From Chromera velia (Eukaryota; Sar; Chromeraceae): 22,491 nucleotides of DNA. How positions within the stretch are numbered: the stretch's first letter is position 1; each line of letters begins with the position of its first letter. This document shows, one piece after another, positions 9,008 through 18,000 of the stretch. The notes under the pieces are model-generated. The model was given only the letters and a program-made list of their open reading frames with translations, was not told the origin of the DNA and ran no database searches. A program made the position numbers and the translations under genes. The stretch spans positions 1-22,491 of the forward strand of contig JAHBMJ010002122.1 of assembly GCA_018398765.1 (NCBI GenBank), given 5' to 3'.

Positions 9008-10378
9008 GAGCTTAAGAAGCGACCGCATCGATTAGGATATCAACATGTACGAACTGAGATTTGGAAAGGTCAGTTACAACTAAGGTTATGGATGGATGAA
9101 GTGAGTGAGGGATCGATGGATGCATGCATAGAATGATGGAGTGAAGAGGGATGAATGAGTGAATAAAGTGAGAGAGTGGCTGAGGGATAGATGGATAGAT
9201 GGATGGATGGATGGATGGAGTGAGAGAGTGACTGAGGGATAGATGGATGGATGGATAGATGGATGCATGAATGTCATTGGATGGATAAATCGATGGATAG
9301 ATGGAGTGAGGGATAGATGGATGGAGTGATAGAGTGAGTGAGGGATAGATTAATTGATGGAGTGAGTGAGGGATGGATTGATGGAGTGAGTGAGAGATGG
9401 ATGGATGGAGTGATGGAGTGAGGAAGGATGGATGGAGTGATGGAGTGATGAGGGATAGATGGATGGGTGGATGGAGTGAAGGAGTGACTGAGGGATGGAT
9501 GGATGGATGGATGGATGGATGGATTGATGGATAGATGGATTGATAGATGGAGTGAGTGAGGGATGAATGGGTGGAGTGATCGAGTGAAGATGGATGGATG
9601 GATGGATGGATGGATGGATAGATAGATGGATGGATGGATGCCATTCGATGGATGAATGGATGGATAGATGGATGCCATTCGACGAATGCGTGAAGTTTTG
9701 CATCCTTGGATTTAAATGTAAAAAGGAGAGAAGTGTTGGATGGAGATACCTGGTTGGCACAGTGCAGTGCCCCAAAAAACCTCCGATCCCTTCTGTTGAT
9801 TCTAAGCTCATCGAAGAGCTGATTCGCATGTACAAGGATACCTTTCCCAATTAAGAGTAGAAGAACAGGTATGTCAGCTTTCTGTTTTCAGAGCCTCCAT
9901 TTTTTTTTTTCCTCACGCCTATATCTCTCGCGCTATCCCTTCTTTGTCTGTTCCCACCCCCTCCTTTTTTTGCTTGTTTCTGCTACCTGTGACGCAGCTG
10001 TTTGTCTATATAGGTTGGCCAGGTTAAAACTTTGTACCTTCATTTTTTTTTTCTCTTTGCAGGTGGGCCAAGGTAAAGCCTACAGACGTAGGTGTGGAGA
10101 AAATATATAAGACGATCAGTCTCCTTAACGAGGCCCTAGAAGTTGTCTTCGGTGATTTATCTAAGCATACAGTCACCAATAAGGCCGGAAAGAGAGTCAC
10201 TGTCTCAGTCACGGTCCTCCATCACTCTACAACCTCTTTGAATAACAAAATTGGATATATAGAAGGAGAGGCAAGAAGCGCCACTGAAGAGGCCACTGCT
10301 AGGGCGGCTGCTGCTACAGGCATGCAGGAGGGGGAGAGTGCAGGAAGAGGATACCAAAATGGAAGACGTTCAGGATGA
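9008..10378 (+). CDS. Unrecognised protein, three exons (5' end not seen)
   Basis: Exons proposed at 9008-9068, 9763-9829 and 10063-10378 (TGA). Phases agree: the first ends with one extra base, the second starts with two and ends with two, and the third starts with one. Splice sites are TAGTAG|, |GTCAGT, GGCACAG|, |GTACAA and a strong TTCTCTTTGCAG|. The joined product has about 147 residues visible. It includes [36 protein letters not shown], then after the last junction [19 protein letters not shown] and [13 protein letters not shown], and an Ala/Glu-rich, Gly-rich tail ([12 protein letters not shown]). I do not recognise the family and see no membrane segment. The first intron (694 nt) is mostly the GGAT array. 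Alternatively the second exon begins upstream, within sequence encoding VGWRYLVGT, but no acceptor there matches the phase. A start codon was not located. Confidence 0.45.
9070..9690 (+). repeat. GGAT/GATA/GAGT degenerate tetranucleotide array
   Basis: About 620 nt of GGATGGAT units mixed with GATAGATG, GGAGTGAG and GAGTGAGGGAT units. The minus strand therefore reads Ile-His-Pro-Ser repeats in several frames; these are not genes. The array lies in the proposed first intron of the 9008-10378 gene. Confidence 0.95.
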
Positions 10379-11143
10379 GAGGGGGGGGACGGAAGGTACC
10401 ACTCCGAAAAAGGTTGCAATGGCCCACTGGCAGCCATTGGAGGGGGTGAAGAGGTCATCCCCCTTCTCATTATCATGGTCAAAATAAGATAAAATTTCAT
10501 AAAAATGATACTATTTACTCAATATTTTATTTTACACGCTCTAAGTTGGTGCACTAGATGAATTAAAAGCTCCAGTCTTCAGAAATTGCCCCAGAAACGT
10601 CCTAAAAGTTATAATTCTTTCATAAAAAAATGTTTTTCAAAATATGACAAAATATGACAAAATATCAGGGAAATTAGTGACAAAATTCACTTAAAAAAAA
10701 AATAACTAAAATATGACTGTTCACTAGTTTTTTTTCACCATTTTTTTTCTCGTAAAATATATTAATTGAATGAATGAGAGTCAATTCATTCAATTTGTGG
10801 GTGTTTGTAGACTTGTGTAGTATTTTTTGTTTGTTCGTGTACAATATATATAGAAAAAAATATAAACTCATAAAAAAAAAGTAAAATATGACTAAAATAT
10901 GAATTTTTTGCAATATTTTATAATATTTAGTCATATTTACGAAAAGTTTTATAGGCTAGTAGTAGTAACCGCGACTTATTAACCTAAAATTTTTTTTTAT
11001 ACTAATTATTTCATTTTTTTTCAAGCATAGTTGTTGAAACACTGAAAACGGTAAGTTTAAATACCGAATATCGTTATTTAGGGGTCAAAAACGACCGATT
11101 ATAACCGGTATACAGTATTTATCAAATCTACCCCTTCCTAGAG
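10379..11143. other. AT-rich spacer with AAATATGAC-type repeats
   Basis: After the TGA at 10378 there is a G-rich run and then, from about 10500, very AT-rich DNA with repeated AAAATATGAC / TAAAATATGA motifs to about 10945. At 11040-11143 lies AT-rich sequence resembling 7841-7908 (ATATCGTTATTT, GGGGTCAAA, CCCCTTCCTAGAG), with the CCCCTTCCTAGAG motif now at the other end. Confidence 0.55.
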
Positions 11144-12220
11144 CGGCGCTTTTGAATGAGCGGCCCTAAACGTTAGAAGAGGGCAAATTGAAGGGTATAT
11201 CATGGGTCGGCAAGTCATTGGGCACCTCTACCATCAGTTTGAATAGCTAGGTCAACCTTGAAGGTACCTAAGTATCAACTTTTCTGCATCTTGCTCACAA
11301 TTGTCCCAACCCACTGCAGCCACAAGAGTGAGAACGGGACCCCTGGTACCTGTGGAAGCAATCAAACCAAACAAAAGGCATAAAACCATGACCAAAGGGT
11401 GTGGTAAGGTGTATGCAAACACACAGGCACATATCTATTCAGGTGCCCTAGCTCCATCCACTTTCGTTCCACCATAGGGGGCTCTACAGTGGGGGGCACC
11501 CAGAGGAGCCGGTCCACCATTGTTATCCGGAACCCACTAGAGGTCCTCAAAGCAAGAAAAGGGCATTGGGCTGGACCGAGGGGTTGCTCACCCTTCCCAA
11601 ACAACGCTGACCTGCAATTTAAGGGGCTGTTCCTCCCAGTAGGGACAGCTTTCCAGTGAAATCTGCATTAGGCTGACCAATTGAGCTCCAGAACCAAAGT
11701 GACCTCTGTATCCCAAAATAGTCCAATCCATCGGTCCCAGAGGGATTCCAGGAAGAGTCTGCAAGCATCAAACGCAGTGACACCTGTTATTTTCAGAGAC
11801 GGGCACTTAGAGGCAAATCCGGATGACAATGGTATGAAAAATGTCTCCAGGTCCGAAATGACACTCCCAGCCCAAACCAATGTCACCACCAGAGACCAGA
11901 TAGCAGCCATGACCAAATAGTAAGCACGTCAACGTACCAGAAGGGATCCAGTTCCACTAAAAAGGCCGTCAGAGACCGGCCATAAAGGCTCCAGACCTGT
12001 AGGTAACAGTGATGGGAGGAAATTCATATATGACCTTCCTGACTAATAATATGTTCACATACAAAACCATTGTCAAAATTTCTCCCACTAAGAGCTACCT
12101 TCCCCACCCAGATGGACTTGCCTCAGTTGATAGAGGCCTCCTGGCACCCTTTTAACTAGTGTTGCTCAGGTTGGCCCGGTGCACCTGGACAGTGAGCTCT
12201 ACCTGTTTTTCTCTCCTCAG
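11144..12220. other. Gene-like but unresolved block
   Basis: Base composition is more balanced than the flanks. The longest frame is on the minus strand at 11668-11916 and would encode a hydrophobic peptide (AAIWSLVVTLVWAG near its start), but no convincing start or splice pair accompanies it. It may be an eroded gene or transposon remnant. No reverse transcriptase, integrase or transposase motif was seen. Confidence 0.25.
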
Positions 12221-12624
12221 ACTTCTCACTCCGGCCCACTTTCTTGGCACCATTGTGCCCCGTATGGACTTAGATGCCTTCCTGGAGCGCTGGGTATGGA
12301 ACCAATTCATTGAAATGACTCAAGAACTGCCAGTAAAGTGTTCTTTTTTTGGATTTTCAGCTGCTGGGACACCATGGATCACCTCCTTTATCCTATTTGG
12401 AACCTCTACCTTTTTTGGCGGCGGCGTCCAGAGGCCGCAAGCCCAAAATAAACAACCCCAGGGGTTTTTGCGGCGGCGGTCTAACCTATCAACATAACCG
12501 GGGTTCGTTTTGCATGCATAGAGGACTCCACGATGTCCTCCACCTCCCTCCAACTCTCATGGTCCTTCACGTTGTCTGGGCTCTTCTGCCACTTGCACAC
12601 CCCTTGGATCCCTCCAGCCTCTAG
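12221..12624 (+). CDS. Possible exon pair flanking a 28-nt GT..AG intron
   Basis: A strong acceptor (TTTTTCTCTCCTCAG) precedes 12221-12332, whose frame reads PAHFLGTIVPRMDLDAFLER and ends IEMTQELP. It is followed by GTAAAG, a pyrimidine-rich stretch and TTTTCAG, together only 28 nt (12333-12360), after which the frame continues open to a TAG at 12622-12624. I do not recognise the product. The second part includes GCGGCGGC-type sequence that may be repeat-derived. The donor could instead be GTATGG, just after the ERW codons. Confidence 0.25.
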
Positions 12625-12863
12625 CATGACGACTGAAAAAGAGGAGACAAGAGTTCAAGAGTCGTTCAACACTGCATGTCAGAGGCTGAAAGTCAGTCAA
12701 AAGTGAACTTGCTCGCATAGTGCATCCACATGCTAGCTCTAAGAGTCAAAGAATACAAGATAGGTTGTATTAATTTGCCTCCCAATGAATATAGCATGGA
12801 TGAGTGAGCTAACGAGGAGATCTTGAGCTCTCGTGACCTTGCCCTTCGGCTGAAGTAATTCCT

Positions 12864-13175
12864 CCTTCAGTCAGTCAGCTAGTCAGCCAGTCAGCGAGCC
12901 GGTTATGCAGCAGTCAGTCCGTATGTATATAAGTCACTGCGTAAGCCGTTCAGTCTACCATGCAGTAAGCCAGTTAGTTAGCCAGTCATCTTGCCAGTCA
13001 TGGTGAGTCATGCACAATCAGTCAGTCGGCCAGTTAGTCAGCCTGTCAGCCACTCAGCCAGTCAGCCAGCCTGTGAGCAAGCGAGTCAGCAGTCAATCCG
13101 TAAGCCGTTCAGCCATATTCAGTCACCATCAGTTAACTGGCACATCAGTTAGCCACCCAGTCAGGCAGCCAGCTA
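12864..13175 (+). repeat. Degenerate CAGT/GCCAGTCA array
   Basis: Roughly 310 nt of diverged tandem units of CAGTCAGC, CAGCCAGT and TAAGCCGTTCAG type. CGTAAGCCGTTCAG occurs twice (about 12941 and 13098), suggesting a higher-order unit near 157 nt. Ser/Gln/Val-rich frames here are repeat artefacts. Confidence 0.8.
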
Positions 13176-13196
13176 ACTCGTATGTTGGGGGTGAGT

Positions 13197-13605
13197 GGGG
13201 TGCTTTTTGCCCCCCTAAAACGGCGTATTTCCACAAAAAACTCATTTTCATAATTGGTAAGGAGTTAGAAGCTGAAACTTTGTGTAAAAAGATGTTGTAA
13301 TGACAGAAAAAAAACTATAGGACAGATTTTTTATATCATTTCTAGAAACATAGGCTACCATACAAATTTTTTGATTTTGTGGTCATTTTTTAACGGTTTT
13401 TAACGGTAAAACAAAGGGTATGAAACTCACAAAATTTATATGGCAGCCTATGTTTCTAGAAATAATATAAAAAATATGTTTCATAGTTCTTTTTCTATCG
13501 TTGCAACGTCTTCTTACCCAAAGTTTCAGCTTCTAACTCCTTACCAATTATAAGAATAAGTTTTTTGCAGAAAAGCGCCGGTCTCCTATGCACCCCCTCC
13601 TAGTA
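13197..13605. mobile_element. Foldback / MITE-like element with long terminal inverted repeats
   Basis: The left arm 13252-13359 and right arm 13442-13549 are reverse complements over 108 nt without gaps, about 88% identical by hand count; the outer 30 nt (13252-13281 with 13520-13549) are identical. More diverged pairing extends outward to about 13197 and 13605 (GGGGTGC / GCACCCC) and inward to about 13380 and 13427, leaving a loop of about 45 nt with a repeated TTTTTAACGG. No open frame is encoded. The structure fits a non-autonomous foldback DNA transposon. Target-site duplications could not be assigned because the flanks are low-complexity. Confidence 0.75.
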
Positions 13606-13711
13606 CCCCCCCCCCCATGAATGTGTGCTCTGGGTTGTCCTCAAAGCCTTGTTAGTGGCTTAGGATTTGGTGTCGCTAAATCTAGGATTTAACCCTCAAT
13701 CATCATCACAT
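13606..13711 (+). repeat. Dispersed ~105-bp repeat, copy 1 (inverted relative to 22210-22318)
   Basis: Begins with a C-run and ATGAATGTGTGCTCTGGG and ends in AACCCTCAATCATCATCA. Its reverse complement matches 22210-22318 with about six substitutions in 100 nt. It directly abuts the right end of the foldback element, so both may belong to one larger insertion. Confidence 0.85.
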
Positions 13712-13767
13712 ATGAATGATCTTGATTATATTTTTTCAGGTGGTACTTAGGTTCAGGGAGGTAGACT

Positions 13768-14225
13768 GAGAGATGCATCGATAGACAGACGGACGGATGG
13801 CTGGATGAATAGATAGATAAATTGATGGATGGAGTGAAGGAATGAGTGAGGGATGTCATTGAATTGATGGAGTGACTCAGGGATGGATGGATGGATGGAT
13901 AGATTATAAATGGATGGATGGATGGATAGATAAGCCTCTATAGGTTTGAATAGGTGTATAGAGTGAAAGAGTGACTGAAGGATGGATGGATTGACTACTA
14001 GATTGATGGAGTGAGTGGAGGATTAGGTGAGAGATGGATTGATTGACTAGTGGATTAATAGAGTGAGTGAGGGATGAATTGATAAAGTCATTCAAGTGAT
14101 TCAGGGATGGATGGATGGATGGATGGATGGATGGATGGATTGATGGAGTGCTGGATAGAGTGACTAAGAGATAGATTGATTGAGTGAGTGAGGGATAGAT
14201 GAATAGAGTAATGACTAGAAGTAAT
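13768..14225 (+). repeat. Second GGAT/GATA/GAGT tetranucleotide array
   Basis: Same unit types as the array at 9070-9690 (GGATGGAT, GATAGATTGATGGAGTGAG, GAGTGAGGGAT). The minus-strand His-Pro-Ser-Ile frame is a repeat artefact. Confidence 0.93.
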
Positions 14226-14339
14226 GAAGTGAAGAGGGATAGATAGGTATAGATAAAAAGAGACATCTCTTTCCCTAGCTCTTTCCTGGTCTCTTTCCTT
14301 CTCACTACACTGATACTACTATCATCATCCGAGATCATC

Positions 14340-15073
14340 ATCATACTAGTCTTCTCAATGCGAGCTATTTTAAAGCCTATTTAGACTAGGTATGATCTGT
14401 GAAGTTATTTTTATAATAAAGTTTAATCACAGACTTTAGACTTTAAAACTTCTTTGGTTTTAATTAAAACTTTAAGAATAAAAGAGTTGAATATATTGAT
14501 GTGTTGTTTAAGATTGTTTATAGTATTTTAAAACATTTTTCAATACATGTCAAAAAAATTTTAAAGTGTGTTTCAAAAGTTATATTTTATAGAGTCCACA
14601 GACTTAAACCAGACTTTAAACTTTATTTCACTTTAAAACTTTACAGACCACACCTAGTATTTAGAAGTGTGAAGCCCCTTAAAAAGTATTGTAACATCTT
14701 TAACTTAGTGATTATAGTGTTTTTATCAAAGTTTTATATAAAACACTTTCAATCATTTGAGGGAAAGGGGGTTCTTATAGGGCTGGTTATAAAGGGAGCT
14801 AGGGGGGTTCAATCTAGGTGCCTTAAAGTTGTAGGTGGTCAACAAATTGGAAACCATAGCCCCCCCCCTTCAGGCCCTTCCTAGCCTCCCTCCCCCTTCA
14901 AAAACCAGGTTTTCAATAATCATCATGATATTTATACTAATAAAGTGCGCGGCCCCTTACCTAGATCATTACAGCATTGCCTTTATGGTACTGCATGAAA
15001 TATATTTGTATGATAAAAATAAAATGTTTTTTGATTGACAAAAATCTTGCCTTTGATCTGACATTAGTTAATT
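14340..15073. other. AT-rich spacer downstream of the SET gene
   Basis: AT-rich DNA with repeated ACTTTAAA/TTTAAAGT motifs at 14400-14660, which occur in both orientations. Then a G-rich and C-rich stretch at 14760-14905 (GGGGGGTTC, GCCCCCCCCC). It lies beyond the stop of the minus-strand SET gene and so includes its 3' untranslated region and end. No other gene was seen. Confidence 0.5.
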
Positions 15074-18000
15074 TTATGACTTGTCCTGTCCAGATTGACT
15101 TGCTGGAACTGAAAGCAGTCCCGACATGCCCTCTTCATTCATCTTCTTTTGTTGGTTTTCTGAGGCCTGAACCATTTCTATTAATCGGTCCCACGCAGCG
15201 TTCATGGATTCCACGTCCTTCCCTTCCCGTCGAGCTTCCTCGCGCATAATCTCGAGGTTGAAACGCCCCAGTTCTCCCGGAAGATCTCGAAGAAGCTCCT
15301 TGTTCGCAATTCTATAGTCCAAGCCGATTTGCGCGTTCACGCTCAGCTCCTGCAAGGGGCGTAAGGCATTGAGGGAAAGGCAGCAGAAAGTGGAGAAGCG
15401 GTTGCCGCGCATGCGCATGTCAGTGAAAAACGATCGTCACCCGCATGTCATCATTCAGTTACTTATCCGGGACAGAAACACACAAATCCTTTGGGATGAA
15501 CAAATGTAACGGGGTAGGAACTACTTGCTCACATCAGAGCTTTCAAAGGGACGAGACGGCTCCATGGTAACCTAAGCAGATGACAAAACATTCTCAGTCA
15601 ATCAGACTGGTTGTACGCACTGTACCTGTGCTTTGTCCTGACGCATTTGGATGTCGTCCTCGAGCCTAGTACTCCCGTACCCTCCCATGAGGAAGAGCTT
15701 ACAGAAATTCTGCAAACAAGAAAAGCTTCGATGTGAAACCTTTAACTTTTCACATAGAAGGCTGAAATGTAGAAGCGAACTACCTGAAGCGCTCGTGTTT
15801 CGGTGAAAACATTTATCGGGCGAAGGTGGTTGTGGGAGGTGAGCCTTCTGTTTGTCAGGTCTTTTGGTGGTATCGGCACGCGGCAGTGAAGGACTGGCCT
15901 CAGAAAAGAGTAGAATATCCTTCTGCAAATCAGACGAACCCCCCTTTTCCTCACCTCTAATTCGCGAAGCACGCGCTTTTCCAAGTCGAAATTCATGTCC
16001 TTGCCACGCCTCAGTTCCCCGAAAGCCTCAATATCGCCTTCAACGGCATCCCAACTTTCCGTTAGCTCCTCTTTTGAGTTTGCGAACAGGACACGCGCAG
16101 CGGCCACAAGTCGCCAGTCAAGACGTTGCGGTGGCTCATCACCATGTGCAACTGCAGGAAACAGTAGAGTGGAACAGGAAGGCGGTTCAAACTAAAAAAG
16201 CAAGAAATAATTGTCGACACGCAAAGCAGGGGGGTGTTAAAAAATGAACCCTTCAAGCGCGCACATGTACACACACACACACACGCGCGCGCGCGCGCTC
16301 GCGCGCGCACATACACACGCACCCCGCAAAAGTGCAAACAAGCAAGGGCAAAGAAGCGCCAAAGCAAAGACGCGGAAGCAGAAATAGGCCGAAGGGGGGG
16401 AAAAGGCAGGGGAATAGCCATGCAAGTAGCAGACGGAGGGATCTTTGGAGCGGGAATCTACATGCACAGGAACACACACACAAAAGGCGAAGCAGCAGGG
16501 GGCGGATAATGTGGGGGCAGAAAGAGGCTGAGATAGGGACACAGACAGATTGACAGAAAGAGGGTGGATGGATGGATGGATGAAGAGATATAAAAACAGG
16601 CGAGATCACGGATTTCCAGCCAAACAGCCGTCGAGACAAGTAGAGGGACCAGCAAAATACAACTCAAGGGTGTGCTTTATCTTTTCCCCTATCAACCCTC
16701 CCATGATGATCCACGCAAACAGTTCGCACTTTTGCACAGGCCCCCCTAACTCTTTCCTTGACGCTCACTGGGAGGTACAAAAAGGAAAGATCGGAGAGAG
16801 AGGGGCGGCACAACCGGTTGCAGTCAGCTTGTCCGTTGAACTGCAGCTGCAGGGATTCCTGAGGAAAGATTCGGGGTTTCACCGACCGATTGGACGCTTC
16901 CTTGCGATCGATGAAGCTTTTTCTCCGAAATAGACCGTCATCATCTGTCGGTCATCCGTGTCAAGTCCCAAAAACTCGGTCTGCGATACTCCAGGCAGTT
17001 TCTTCAAGATCTCTATCTGCCAAGAAGCGAGGGGCACTGGGCCTGTGCCATCGATGCCCTCGGGCCGCCTCCAGTCGTTCACATCAATCTCACCGCCTGT
17101 GTACTTGTCACTCAGTTTTGACTGCAGGGGAAAATGAAAGCCGCTCGATGTTTTCTAAGGCAGTGTTTTCCGGCACTGCCTTAGAAAACCAAACAAAGCT
17201 CGCTGATTGAACATGTACACCCAGCCCCTTCAGAAGGACGGTTGCTACGGATGAAGAAGAACTCTCGCAAGGACGCTTAAAATAGTTGTTCTGGGCTTTC
17301 AAGATGCTGCCTTCTTTATATTCACTCTTGAAAAGGCTCTGCGGGTCAGTGGGGAAGTTGTTCGTCTGACCTGGTCTGCGACAAAATAGAGGTGAGAAAT
17401 CACCAAAAACCGGAGATCGATGGCATGGCAGAAGGTGTTGTGCGGGTTCTTCTGCGGCAGGAAACCAAAGTCTTCCAGAAAGGCGCTGTTGCTGCATGAC
17501 AGTTTTGAAGTGAAGAGAAGAGAAGCATGAGACCATCGTACATTCATTGGAGCAATCAATTAATCATTCCTGATCAATTCCGTGATTCATGCAATCGATC
17601 AATCCATTATTTGTTCCTTCAATCATTTACTTATTCACTCAAGAATCCGTTAATTCAGTCATTTGAGAAGTCGGCAATTCATGCATTCATCCTTTCATCC
17701 ACTCATTCATCATCCATCGATACCATTGACCCGTGGATTCAACCACGGATTTCTCAGTTCTTCAAGCCAGTCACTCTTTCATTTTCCCACCCACTGAGTA
17801 ACTTTGTCACAGAGCCAGCTGGGAGGGTGCGGGTTTGTTGCGCGCAAGATCCTTCTCCTTCTCAGGCTATAACACACTCTTGAGAGGACACTCTTGAAAG
17901 AATATTTGGTGTCTGTCAAAAACGGCGGAGAAGACCGACGGACGGAAGAAATCCGTAGTTTAGCGTGAGTTCGTCTCCAAGGAAAATGTCTCGTTCGGCA

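Noticed and set aside
9012-9850. Long minus-strand frames with Ile-His-Pro-Ser repeats
   Set aside because: They are read-outs of the GGAT array in several frames at once, with no unique sequence, and the start sits in the repeat.
16062-16640. Several Cys/Val/Arg-rich minus-strand frames
   Set aside because: They lie in the sixth intron and are driven by the CA/CG tract.
17380-17403. 28-nt intron joining exon 5 of the SET gene to the DQTNN-type frame downstream
   Set aside because: The GTGATT donor is used, but joining to the acceptor at 17121 keeps phase and gives a continuous substrate-binding-like domain; the mini-intron path runs into the hairpin and a stop.
17916-17943. SET gene ending at the TGA 17916-17918 in exon 4
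   Set aside because: The donor at 17943 keeps phase into exon 5, which restores the expected region after the SET tyrosine and the Asn-Pro-His-Asn motif.
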